From: Novosphingobium sp. SG751A | GTDB lineage: Bacteria; Pseudomonadota; Alphaproteobacteria; Sphingomonadales; Sphingomonadaceae | DNA: 64,000 bases | Assembly (NCBI RefSeq): GCF_013149295.1 | Contig: NZ_JABGCB010000014.1 | Span: 80,232-144,231, forward strand | Reading direction: 5' to 3' | Shown here: positions 17,453-25,722 of the stretch, piece by piece | How the letters are laid out: every line of letters starts with the position of its first letter | How positions within the stretch are numbered: the stretch's first letter is position 1 | Position numbers and translations under genes: made by a program | The notes under the pieces: generated by a model | Seen by the model: only the letters and a program-made list of their open reading frames with translations | The model's database searches: none | Told to the model about the DNA's origin: nothing

Positions 17453-17998
17453 ATGGTTGAGTTGTTCCAGTCCTATCCTCTGGTGATCGTCGGTGCGGTG
17501 GTTCTGCTGGTGCTGCTGGCGGGTCTGCTGCTGCGCGGGCGCGGCAAGACGCGCGAGCGCCATCGCGCGCCCGATGCTCTGGACGAGGGCGTGGGGCCGG
17601 CGCAGCGCAACTCCGCGCTGATCAATGCGCCGAGCGCCGCCTCGACCGTGTCGCTGGGCGCGGCCGAACCGGTGGCCGAAGTGGCGGTCAAAACCGAGGT
17701 TGAGCCGGATGCTTTCGGCGATCTGGCCGAGGCCGTGGCCGCGCAGGAAGCCGCAACCCAGACCGACGACCTGACCCGCATCAAGGGACTGGGGCCCAAG
17801 CTGAAAGCGCGTCTTGCCGAACTGGGCGTGGTCAGTTTTGCCCAGATCGCCGCGTGGAGCGAGGCTGATATCGTGGCGATCGATGCGCAGTTGGGCACCT
17901 TTGCCGGCCGCGCCACACGGGATCAGTGGGTGGCGCAGGCGGGGTTTCTGGCTGCCGGGGATGTGGCAGGGTATGAGGCGAAGTTTGGGAAGTTGTGA
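17453..17998 (+). CDS. Membrane-anchored helix-hairpin-helix domain protein
   Basis: The protein (181 residues from the ATG at 17453) has one N-terminal transmembrane helix (about residues 8-27), an Ala/Glu/Val-rich linker of about 80 residues, and a C-terminal helix-hairpin-helix domain. That domain contains the sequences LTRIKGLGPKLKARLAELGV and SFAQIAAWSEADI. This C-terminal domain occurs in many small alphaproteobacterial proteins and resembles DNA-polymerase-X and ribosomal-protein-linked HhH modules, but its role here is unknown. A TTG one codon earlier is possible; GAGG at 17442-17445 fits the ATG better. A copy of the intergenic repeat follows eight bases after the stop. Confidence 0.78.
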   Translation: MVELFQSYPLVIVGAVVLLVLLAGLLLRGRGKTRERHRAPDALDEGVGPAQRNSALINAPSAASTVSLGAAEPVAEVAVKTEVEPDAFGDLAEAVAAQEAATQTDDLTRIKGLGPKLKARLAELGVVSFAQIAAWSEADIVAIDAQLGTFAGRATRDQWVAQAGFLAAGDVAGYEAKFGKL

Positions 17999-18005
17999 GG
18001 TTTGA

Positions 18006-18240
18006 TGCCTCCGGCGGGTTAAGGGCGGGGGCCCTTAACAATCCCGGTATTGGTGGTGTGTGGCTTGTTGGGTGGCGTCTTTTGGCATGGTTTTAAAGCC
18101 TGCGGCGCGGGACGTTGCGCCGATCGGCGCCGTAGGCTTTCAATTCCAAGCCTCGCGTCCGGCACGCAAGGCCGAACCCGTAGCGCAACTCAGATATTAA
18201 CGGGACTGCAAAGGGCCCCCGCCCTTTGCCCGCCGGAGGC
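18006..18240. repeat. Palindromic intergenic repeat element, copy 2
   Basis: This 235-bp element lies between the convergent helix-hairpin-helix gene and uvrB. The left end, TGCCTCCGGCGGG at 18006-18018 and the following hairpin, is identical to copy 1 over 40 bases. The centre has AAAGCCTGCGGCGC at 18095-18108 paired with 18127-18140 (one mismatch). The right end has the GCAAAGGGC/GCCCTTTGC hairpin (18208-18229) followed by the inverted terminal repeat CCCGCCGGAGGC at 18229-18240. The internal spacer differs from copy 1, so selection or transposition has kept the ends and hairpins. Confidence 0.85.
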
Positions 18241-18251
18241 CCCCTAACCTC

Positions 18252-20438
18252 TCACTTCCCCCACTTCTTCTGCTGCTTCCCATACCGCGTCTTGCGCGTC
18301 CCCGGCTTGCCCTCATTCGACCGCCCGACGATGGGCGCCTTGCGCTCACCCTCGGGCAGGCCAAGTTCGGTAGCCTCCAGCCGCCTGATTTCGTCGCGCA
18401 ACCGGCCTGCTTCCTCGAATTCGAGGTCGGCGGCGGCGGTGCGCATGCGCTTTTCGAGGTCCTCGATATAGGCGCGCAGGTTGTGGCCGACGAGGTTGTT
18501 GACGCCATCATCCTCGATATCGACCAGCACCCCATCACGCGAGGCTGTATCGGCGACGATGTCGTGGATGTTGCGCTTGATGCTTTGGGGCGTGATGCCG
18601 TGGGCCTCGTTATAGGCCTGTTGCTTGGCGCGGCGGCGGTCGGTTTCGGCGATGGCGCGTTCCATGCTGCCGGTCATGCGGTCGGCATAGAGGATCACGC
18701 GGCCATCGATATTGCGCGCCGCACGCCCGATGGTCTGCACCAGCGAGGTTTCCGAGCGCAGAAAGCCTTCTTTATCCGCGTCGAGGATGCAGACCAGCCC
18801 GCATTCGGGAATGTCCAGTCCTTCGCGCAGCAGGTTGATGCCGATGAGGACATCATAGACCCCAAGGCGCAGGTCGCGGATCAGCTCGATACGTTCGAGC
18901 GTTTCGACATCGCTGTGCATATAGCGGACCCGAACGCCCGCCTCATGCATGAACTCGGTCAGATCCTCGGCCATACGTTTGGTCAGAGTGGTGACCAAAG
19001 TGCGATAGCCCAAGGCAGCGGCCTTGCCGCATTCCACGATGCAATCCTGCACCTGATCCTCGACCGGGCGGATTTCGACCGGCGGATCGATGAGGCCCGT
19101 GGGGCGGATCACCTGTTCGGCAAAGGCGCCGCCTGACTGTTCCATCTCCCATCCGCCCGGCGTGGCGGACACGGCCACGGTTTGCGGGCGCATCGCGTCC
19201 CATTCATTGAAGCGCAGCGGGCGGTTGTCGATGCAGGAGGGCAGGCGGAAGCCATATTCGGCCAGGGTGATCTTGCGCCGATGGTCCCCGCGCGCCATCG
19301 CGCTGATCTGGGGCACGGTCTGGTGGCTTTCGTCCACGAACAACAGCGCATTGTCGGGCAGATATTCGAACAGGGTCGGCGGCGGTTCGCCCGGCAGGCG
19401 GCCCGAGAGGAAGCGGGAGTAGTTCTCAACGCCTGCGCAACTGCCGGTCGCCGCGATCATCTCAAGGTCGAAATTGGTGCGCTGTTCAAGGCGCTGGGCC
19501 TCCAGCAATTTGCCTTCCGCGTTCAGCTCCTCCAGCCGCACCTGAAGCTCGAAACGGATCGCCTCCATCGCTTGCTTCATCGTCGGGCCGGGGGTGACGT
19601 GGTGGCTGTTGGCGTAAACGCGGATCTTGTCCAGTTTCGCCCCCGCCTTGCCGGTCAGGGGGTCGAATTCGCTGATCGCCTCAACCTCATCGCCAAAAAA
19701 GCTGATGCGCCACGCGATGTCTTCATAGTGGCTGGGGAAGATTTCCAGATTGTCGCCGCGCACGCGGAACGTGCCGCGCGCAAAGGCCACCTCATTGCGC
19801 TTGTACTGCATCGCAACCAGTTTGCGGATGATCTCACCCTGATCCTGCGATTCTCCGACCTTGAGGTCAAAGATCATCGCGGCATAGGTTTCCACCGAGC
19901 CGATGCCGTAAAGGCAGGACACCGAGGCGACGATGATGACATCCTCGCGTTCGAGCAGCGCGCGCGTGGCCGAGTGGCGCATCCGGTCGATGGCCTCGTT
20001 AACGCTGGATTCCTTTTCGATATAGGTGTCCGAACGCGCGACATAGGCTTCGGGCTGATAGTAATCGTAATAGGAGACGAAATATTCCACCGCATTGTCG
20101 GGGAAGAAGCTCTTCATCTCGCCATACAATTGCGCGGCCAGAATTTTGTTGGGCGCCAGGATCAGCGCGGGGCGCTGGGTCGCCTGAATGACCTGCGCCA
20201 TGGTGAAGGTCTTGCCCGAGCCGGTAACGCCCAGCAAAACCTGCGTTTTATCGCCGCTCTCAATGCCCTGAACCAGTTCGGCAATCGCCGTGGGCTGGTC
20301 GCCGCTGGGCGTGTAATCGCTGATGATGCGCAAGGGCGGGCTGCCCTCGACCTTGGGCGGGCGGGCAGGGCGGTGGGGGACAAAGGTGCCGTCGGTGTCG
20401 GGTTCGGAAAGGCCCCGGCGGATGATGAGTTCAGCCAT
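18252..20438 (-). CDS. uvrB: Excinuclease ABC subunit UvrB
   Basis: UvrB is the damage-verifying helicase-like subunit of nucleotide excision repair and works with UvrA and UvrC. The 728-residue protein has a Walker A motif at 70-78 (GVTGSGKTF), the beta-hairpin region around EYFVSYYDYYQPEAYV, the DEAD-like VDESHQ motif, helicase motifs VAVSATPG and INLLREGLDIPE plus QTIGRAARN, and a C-terminal UVR motif near residues 640-690. About 35 extra residues precede the usual start, as in other alphaproteobacterial UvrB. The ATG at 20438 is chosen because upstream in-frame codons run through the LexA box at 20454-20468. Confidence 0.97.
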   Translation of the reverse strand: MAELIIRRGLSEPDTDGTFVPHRPARPPKVEGSPPLRIISDYTPSGDQPTAIAELVQGIESGDKTQVLLGVTGSGKTFTMAQVIQATQRPALILAPNKILAAQLYGEMKSFFPDNAVEYFVSYYDYYQPEAYVARSDTYIEKESSVNEAIDRMRHSATRALLEREDVIIVASVSCLYGIGSVETYAAMIFDLKVGESQDQGEIIRKLVAMQYKRNEVAFARGTFRVRGDNLEIFPSHYEDIAWRISFFGDEVEAISEFDPLTGKAGAKLDKIRVYANSHHVTPGPTMKQAMEAIRFELQVRLEELNAEGKLLEAQRLEQRTNFDLEMIAATGSCAGVENYSRFLSGRLPGEPPPTLFEYLPDNALLFVDESHQTVPQISAMARGDHRRKITLAEYGFRLPSCIDNRPLRFNEWDAMRPQTVAVSATPGGWEMEQSGGAFAEQVIRPTGLIDPPVEIRPVEDQVQDCIVECGKAAALGYRTLVTTLTKRMAEDLTEFMHEAGVRVRYMHSDVETLERIELIRDLRLGVYDVLIGINLLREGLDIPECGLVCILDADKEGFLRSETSLVQTIGRAARNIDGRVILYADRMTGSMERAIAETDRRRAKQQAYNEAHGITPQSIKRNIHDIVADTASRDGVLVDIEDDGVNNLVGHNLRAYIEDLEKRMRTAAADLEFEEAGRLRDEIRRLEATELGLPEGERKAPIVGRSNEGKPGTRKTRYGKQQKKWGK

Positions 20439-20453
20439 GGCCCATCTATGGGC

Positions 20454-20468
20454 GTTCGCGATGCGTTC
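20454..20468 (-). promoter_or_regulatory. LexA (SOS) box upstream of uvrB
   Basis: The plus strand reads GTTC-GCGATGC-GTTC, an exact match to the alphaproteobacterial LexA consensus GTTC-N7-GTTC. It lies 16 bases upstream of the uvrB start codon. uvrB is a classic SOS gene, so position and sequence agree. Repression by a bound LexA dimer is inferred. Confidence 0.75.
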
Positions 20469-20668
20469 TGCAAGGGCGGGGCCGCGCAAGAGGCGAACAA
20501 GGACGCTGCGCCGCGAACTTTAGAGCCAAATCGCGACTTGTCTATACATCGCTATTTTTTCTTTCGCATACGCAGCAAGGCGCTTGGCAATGGCACAAGT
20601 TTGTTGCAGCTTGAGCCTAGATAACCGGCCGTGGGTGTTCGAGCCGGACAGTATTCAAGGGGTGTTCT

Positions 20669-22105
20669 ATGCCATCCACCACGATCTCGTCCTATGACGA
20701 GATGCTCGATGCCGAGGGGAATGTGCGTCCCGCCTATGCCGGCTATCGTGAGTGGTATCAGGCCCAAAGCCCCAAGTGGCTTGAGAAACAGGGCAAGAAT
20801 GCCGAGGATGTGTTTCGCCGCACCGGCATCACCTTCAACGTCTATGGCGAAGATGCGGGGCAGGAACGGCTGATCCCCTTCGACATGATCCCGCGCATCA
20901 TCACGGCAGATGAATGGAAGAAACTCTCGCGCGGGATTGACCAGCGGGTGCGCGCGCTCAACGCCTTCCTGCACGACCTTTATCACAAGCGCGAGATCGT
21001 CAAAGCCGGCAAGCTGCCCGAACGCCTGCTGGCCCAGAATGAGGCCTTTCTGCCCGAAATGGTGGGCTTTACGCCGCCGGGCGGGGTTTACACCCATATC
21101 GTGGGCATCGACCTTGTGCGCACCGGCCCCGATGATTTCATGGTGCTGGAGGATAATGCGCGCACGCCATCGGGCGTCTCCTATATGCTGGAGAACCGCG
21201 AGACGATGATGGCGATGTTCCCCGACCTGTTCACCAAGGTTCAGGTGCAGCCGGTGTCGGATTATCCGCGCGCGCTGGCCCGTTCGCTGGCCGCCTGCGC
21301 GCCGCCTGCCGCGCAAGGGTCCGACCGGCCGGTGCTGGCGGTGCTGACGCCGGGCATCTTCAATTCGGCCTATTACGAACACGCTTTCCTTGCCGATCAG
21401 ATGGGAGCCGAACTGGTCGAGGCGGCCGATCTGCGCGTGGTCGACGGGCGCGTCTGCATGCGCACCACGCGTGGGTGGCGGGCGATCGATGTGCTCTATC
21501 GCCGGGTGGACGACAATTTCCTCGATCCGCTGACCTATAATCCCGATTCGATGCTGGGCGTGGCGGGCATCATGGATGTCTATCGCAGCGGGGGCATCAC
21601 CATCGCCAATGCGCCCGGCACCGGCATTGCCGATGACAAGGCCATCTACAGCTTCATGCCCGAAATCGTCGAGTTTTATACCGGCGAAAAGCCGATCCTG
21701 AAGAATGTGCCGACATGGCGGTGCAGCGAGGCCGACGCGCTGGCCTATGTGCTCGATCACCTGTCCGAACTGGTGGTGAAAGAGGTGCATGGCAGCGGCG
21801 GTTATGGCATGTTGATCGGGCCGACCAGCAGCAAGGGAGAAATCGCCGCCTTTGAGAAGAAGCTGCGCGCCAACCCGGATAATTACATCGCCCAGCCCAC
21901 GCTTTCGCTCTCGACCGTGCCGATCTTTACCAAGGCGGGTCTGGCCCCGCGCCATGTCGATCTGCGGCCATTCGTGCTGGTTTCGCCCCATGGCATCAAC
22001 ATCACGCCGGGCGGGCTGACCCGCGTGGCGCTTAAAAAGGGCTCGCTGGTGGTCAATTCGTCGCAGGGCGGGGGCACCAAGGACAGCTGGGTTCTGGCGG
22101 AATAA
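20669..22105 (+). CDS. Circularly permuted ATP-grasp protein (Anbu operon)
   Basis: A 478-residue protein of the circularly permuted ATP-grasp type (DUF404/DUF407). ATP-grasp enzymes join a carboxylate to an amine or thiol through an acyl phosphate; the substrate here is unknown. Visible family segments include FNVYGEDAG, the LEDNARTPSGVSYMLENR stretch near residues 165-182, a central YEHAFLADQMG region, and KEVHGSGGYGMLIGP near 370-385. It is the first gene of a four-gene set with alpha-E, transglutaminase and Anbu peptidase. An AAGGGGTG ribosome site precedes the start. A peptide-ligase or peptide-tagging role has been proposed for such operons but not proved. Confidence 0.9.
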   Translation: MPSTTISSYDEMLDAEGNVRPAYAGYREWYQAQSPKWLEKQGKNAEDVFRRTGITFNVYGEDAGQERLIPFDMIPRIITADEWKKLSRGIDQRVRALNAFLHDLYHKREIVKAGKLPERLLAQNEAFLPEMVGFTPPGGVYTHIVGIDLVRTGPDDFMVLEDNARTPSGVSYMLENRETMMAMFPDLFTKVQVQPVSDYPRALARSLAACAPPAAQGSDRPVLAVLTPGIFNSAYYEHAFLADQMGAELVEAADLRVVDGRVCMRTTRGWRAIDVLYRRVDDNFLDPLTYNPDSMLGVAGIMDVYRSGGITIANAPGTGIADDKAIYSFMPEIVEFYTGEKPILKNVPTWRCSEADALAYVLDHLSELVVKEVHGSGGYGMLIGPTSSKGEIAAFEKKLRANPDNYIAQPTLSLSTVPIFTKAGLAPRHVDLRPFVLVSPHGINITPGGLTRVALKKGSLVVNSSQGGGTKDSWVLAE

Positions 22106-22115
22106 GGGATAGGAT

Positions 22116-23051
22116 ATGTTGGGACGTTCCGCCTGGGGCATTTTCTGGATGGCGCGCTATTTGGAGCGTGCCGAGAATACTGCGCGCTTGCTCGATGCCG
22201 GTTTTCGCATGGCGCTGACGCGCGGCAATACCGTGGCCAGCGATGAATGGCGCAGCGTGCTGGTCACGCTGGGGATGGATGATGGCTATACCGGCGATAT
22301 GTCGGGCCCGGCGATCACCAACTGGCTGCTGCGCGGGGCGGGCAATGACGGATCTGTGCTGTCCATGATGGAGGCCGCGCGCACCAATGCGCGCATGGTG
22401 CGTACCGCCATCACCCGCGAGGTTTGGGAAGTGACCAATGAAAGCTGGATGCAGCTTCAGTCGCTGCTGGCCAAGCCTGTCAAGGAGGCCGACCTTGGCC
22501 ATGTGCTGGATGTGATCCGCCGACAGGCCACCAGCGTGCGCGGCGCGATGGAAGGCACGATGCTGCGCAATGACATTTTCAACTTTGCCCGTATCGGCAC
22601 CCATCTGGAGCGGGCGGACAATACCGCGCGCATTCTGGATGTGAAATATCATGTCCTGCTGCCCTCGGCCGCGTGGGTGGGGTCGCGGCTGGACAATGCG
22701 CAATGGGAAATGGTGCTGCGCTCGGTCGCGGGCGAGCGGGCGTTTCGCTGGCTTCATGCAGGCGCGCTTGATCCCAAGGGGATTGCGCAGTTCCTGATCC
22801 TTGACGGGCGTTTCCCGCGCAGCCTGACCTATTGCCTGCGTAAACTGACCAGCAATATGGAATGGCTTTGCCGCGATTATCATCAGGAAACCGCGGCCTA
22901 TCGGATGCAGAAAGAGGCCAGCGACAAGCTGGGCAAGACCACGATCACCGATATTTTCGAACATGGCCTGCATGAATTCATCACCGAATTCCTCGCCACC
23001 AACCGTCTGGTGGCCGATGCCATTGCCGCCGATTACCGTTTCACCGAATAG
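22116..23051 (+). CDS. Alpha-E domain-containing protein (Anbu operon)
   Basis: A 311-residue, almost wholly helical protein with the alpha-E signature at its start (GIFWMARYLERAENTARLL) and internal repeats of the same theme (RIGTHLERADNTARILD near 160-176). The family has no known catalytic activity and nearly always sits between a permuted ATP-grasp gene and a transglutaminase gene, as here. It starts ten bases after the ATP-grasp stop with AGGATA upstream. It probably forms a complex with its neighbours; that is inference from constant linkage. Confidence 0.9.
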   Translation: MLGRSAWGIFWMARYLERAENTARLLDAGFRMALTRGNTVASDEWRSVLVTLGMDDGYTGDMSGPAITNWLLRGAGNDGSVLSMMEAARTNARMVRTAITREVWEVTNESWMQLQSLLAKPVKEADLGHVLDVIRRQATSVRGAMEGTMLRNDIFNFARIGTHLERADNTARILDVKYHVLLPSAAWVGSRLDNAQWEMVLRSVAGERAFRWLHAGALDPKGIAQFLILDGRFPRSLTYCLRKLTSNMEWLCRDYHQETAAYRMQKEASDKLGKTTITDIFEHGLHEFITEFLATNRLVADAIAADYRFTE

Positions 23052-23066
23052 GCCCGGAGCCCGCCC

Positions 23067-23885
23067 ATGCGTATCTCGATCCAGCACCAGACGCATTACC
23101 GCTTTGACCAGCCGGTCTGGCATGGGGTGCAACGCCTGCGCCTGACGCCGCGCGATTGCGCGATGCAAAAAGTGCTGGGCTGGCAATTGTCGGTTCAGGG
23201 CGGGGCGATCGAATGTTCCTATGAGGATCACAACCGCAATCTGGTTTCGCTGATCTCGCTGGGCACGGGCAATGGCGAGATCACGATCACCGGGCAGGGG
23301 ATGATCGAAACCTATGACAAGGCGGGCGTGGTGGGGACGCATACCGGCTTCATGCCGCTCTGGATCTTGGCCAATCCGACCGAATTGACCAAGCCGGGAC
23401 CCAAGATCTGCGCTCTGGCCGCGAAATTCAGCCATGATGGCAGCAACACGATTGCCACGTTGCACGATCTGATGGCGGCGGTGAACAAGGCGGTGGTCTA
23501 TGAGTCGGGGCATACCGGCGCGGCCACCACCGCCGAGGCCGCATTGGCGGTCGGCAAAGGCGTGTGTCAGGATCATGCGCAGGTGTTCATCGCGGTCGCG
23601 CGCCTGATGGGCCTGCCCGCGCGCTATGTCTCGGGCTATCTGGTGATCGAGGGGCGGGTGGATCAGGATGCCGGCCATGGCTGGGCCGAGGTGCATGTGC
23701 CGGGCCTGGGCTGGGTCGGATTTGACGCGGCCAATGACACCTGCCCGGATGACACCTATGTGCGCCTTGCCGTGGGCGCCGATTACCGCGACGCCGCACC
23801 TGTCACCAGCATGGCGCAGGGCGGGGGCGCGGCGGTGCTGTCGGTGGCGGTTCAGGTGGCCCAGCAGCAGGTGGTGGAACAGTAA
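23067..23885 (+). CDS. Transglutaminase-like cysteine peptidase family protein (Anbu operon)
   Basis: A 272-residue protein with an N-terminal beta-domain (residues 1-105) and a transglutaminase-like core. The catalytic triad is intact: Cys167 in GKGVCQDHA, His204 in AGHGWAEV, and Asp220 in VGFDAAND. Such bacterial proteins may act as peptidases or amidases rather than cross-linkers. It has no signal peptide, so it acts in the cytosol with the ATP-grasp and alpha-E proteins, 15 bases upstream. The Anbu gene follows after a 176-bp gap that may hold its own promoter. Confidence 0.9.
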   Translation: MRISIQHQTHYRFDQPVWHGVQRLRLTPRDCAMQKVLGWQLSVQGGAIECSYEDHNRNLVSLISLGTGNGEITITGQGMIETYDKAGVVGTHTGFMPLWILANPTELTKPGPKICALAAKFSHDGSNTIATLHDLMAAVNKAVVYESGHTGAATTAEAALAVGKGVCQDHAQVFIAVARLMGLPARYVSGYLVIEGRVDQDAGHGWAEVHVPGLGWVGFDAANDTCPDDTYVRLAVGADYRDAAPVTSMAQGGGAAVLSVAVQVAQQQVVEQ

Positions 23886-24038
23886 AGGTTTCCCTAGTAT
23901 TCGGCTTATCGGAGGCTACGCAGGGGAGCGGTGACGCGATCCTTGGTATTTTGCCATAGGGTCACGCTCTCAAGGCCATCTTTCCTTGACTGTTGCAGGC
24001 ATTATTGTGCAACCGCAGCCTTAAGGATTCGCGCGGGG

Positions 24039-24050
24039 TATAGCGCTATA
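24039..24050. promoter_or_regulatory. 12-bp palindrome ahead of the Anbu gene
   Basis: TATAGCGCTATA is a perfect palindrome ending 11 bases before the GTG start of the Anbu gene and just ahead of its AGGGG ribosome site. It could be an operator or could include a -10-like TATAGC. No factor is known. Confidence 0.3.
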
Positions 24051-24061
24051 AGGGGAAACAA

Positions 24062-24811
24062 GTGACCTACTGTGTTGGCATGATGCTGGATGCCGGGCTG
24101 GTGTTGATGAGTGACACCCGCACCAATTCGGGCGTCGACAACATCTCGACCTTCCGCAAGCTGTTCCATTGGGAAGTGCCGGGCGAGCGGGTCGTAGCGC
24201 TGATGACCAGTGGGAATCTGGCGACAACTCAGGCGGTTGTCTCCAAGATCGAGGAACGTTTCAAGCTGCCCAGCGAACGGCACAATTGCGTGCTGGAGGC
24301 CTCGACCATGTTTCAGATGGCGGGCATCGTGGGCAAGACGCTGCGCGAGACGATTGCCGAGCGTGACGCCGATGTGGGGCCGCAGGCGGCGGGGCAATTT
24401 GGCGCAACGCTGATTCTGGCCGGACAGATCGAGGGGCAGGAGCCGCGCCTGTTCATGATCTATCCCGAAGGCAATTTTATCGAGGGCACGCTCGACACAC
24501 CGTTTTTCCAGATTGGCGAGACGAAATATGGCCGTCCGATCATCCTGCGCGGCTATGACCGCAAGATGGCGTTTGAGGATGCGGTCAAATTGCTGATGGT
24601 CAGCTTTGATTCGACGCTCAAGGCCAATCTGTCGGTGGGTATGCCGCTCGATCTGGTGGTGATCGGGCGCGACGATTTGAGCATCAAGTATGAGCGCCGG
24701 ATCGAGGCCAATGATCCGTGGTATCGCGTGATCTCGGCCAGTTGGAGCGACAGTCTCAAGGCCGCGCTCGACGGGCTGCCCGACTTTCCTTTTCACATCG
24801 CCCGGAACTGA
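24062..24811 (+). CDS. anbu: Anbu, proteasome-type peptidase
   Basis: Anbu is a proteasome-beta-subunit relative that forms open helical or ring-like oligomers in the cytosol; its substrates are not established. The 249-residue protein starts from GTG, and removal of the initiator would expose Thr2 (T-Y-C-V-G) as an N-terminal nucleophile. The segments VLMSDTRTNSGVD (residues 14-26) and STFRKL (29-34), with Lys33 at the expected proteasome-fold position, fit the family. Length matches. It is the last gene of the ATP-grasp/alpha-E/transglutaminase set and ends three bases before the convergent creatininase-family gene. Confidence 0.92.
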   Translation: MTYCVGMMLDAGLVLMSDTRTNSGVDNISTFRKLFHWEVPGERVVALMTSGNLATTQAVVSKIEERFKLPSERHNCVLEASTMFQMAGIVGKTLRETIAERDADVGPQAAGQFGATLILAGQIEGQEPRLFMIYPEGNFIEGTLDTPFFQIGETKYGRPIILRGYDRKMAFEDAVKLLMVSFDSTLKANLSVGMPLDLVVIGRDDLSIKYERRIEANDPWYRVISASWSDSLKAALDGLPDFPFHIARN

Positions 24812-24814
24812 TCG

Positions 24815-25639
24815 CTACTTGCGACAAGCTCCGGCCGATTTGAGCGCTGCGCTCAATTCCGCGCTGGCCAGACGCACCCGCATCGCACCAAATTCGCGGC
24901 CGATGCGTGCGTTGGCCCCGGTGGGGTCGCCCGAATAGCCAAGGCCGTTGACCGGCCCGTTGCCGTCATTGTCGATCGTGCCGGGCAGATAGGGGCCGGG
25001 GCGCACCAGCGAGGGATCGACCGCCAGCGTTTCGGCCGTGTCCCACAATCCGCCATGTCCGCCGCCCACCTTGCCCTCGGCGCGGATGGCGGCTTCGATC
25101 TCGCGGCGGGCGCGGGTATAGCCATCGGCAATGTAAAAGACCTGCGCGCCCTTGTCGGCAAATTCGGTGTTCAATCGGGCCGCCACATCGGCCAGCGGCT
25201 TCTGGCTGGGGCCATGTTCGCTCATCAGCGCGATGCGGCGGAAACCGCCATTGATAAGGCTTCGCGCAACATCTTCGTTAACGGCGGCAAAGACTTCGGG
25301 CCTCAGGCTGATTGTGCCGGCAAAGGGCGTCACATAGGTCGGATTGGGCGCATAATGCAGTACCGGCGCGATCAACGCATCGCCCACATTGCGCGCAATC
25401 GCCTCACCATAGGCGCGGATGCGCGCGGCATGTTTGCCCAGCGCGACATAGGGGCCGGTTTCTTCGGTGCCGCCGCTGAATACGATAACCACCGGACAAC
25501 CCTTGTCTATTCGGGCTTTCAGCTCTTGGGTAGTGTAATCATCGAGCCAGACGCTGGGCGGCCGCGGGATGACGCGGGGGGCGGCAAGCGCGGGCCCGGT
25601 GCAGGCCATCAGGCCCAGAGCAAATGACAGACGAAACAT
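24815..25639 (-). CDS. Secreted creatininase-family amidohydrolase
   Basis: A 274-residue protein with a signal peptide (residues 1-19, ending ALA) and a creatininase-fold domain. The metal-site motif reads SGGTEETGPYVALGKH, where classic creatininases have GSTEQHGPHLPLGTD. So the second metal-binding His is Thr, and the Asp is replaced by His in GKH. A central SEHGPSQ replaces the usual NGHxxN. Secreted members with GKH form a recognised-looking subgroup. Export argues against a role in creatinine metabolism. The substrate is unknown. It is read toward the Anbu gene. Confidence 0.8.
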   Translation of the reverse strand: MFRLSFALGLMACTGPALAAPRVIPRPPSVWLDDYTTQELKARIDKGCPVVIVFSGGTEETGPYVALGKHAARIRAYGEAIARNVGDALIAPVLHYAPNPTYVTPFAGTISLRPEVFAAVNEDVARSLINGGFRRIALMSEHGPSQKPLADVAARLNTEFADKGAQVFYIADGYTRARREIEAAIRAEGKVGGGHGGLWDTAETLAVDPSLVRPGPYLPGTIDNDGNGPVNGLGYSGDPTGANARIGREFGAMRVRLASAELSAALKSAGACRK

Positions 25640-25722
25640 GGCCCAAACCCTCCCGAACAGCGGGCCAGATTGGGGCGAGGCCTCCCTTTGTCAAGCTGGA
25701 CGATGGTTAACGACAGTCCCGT

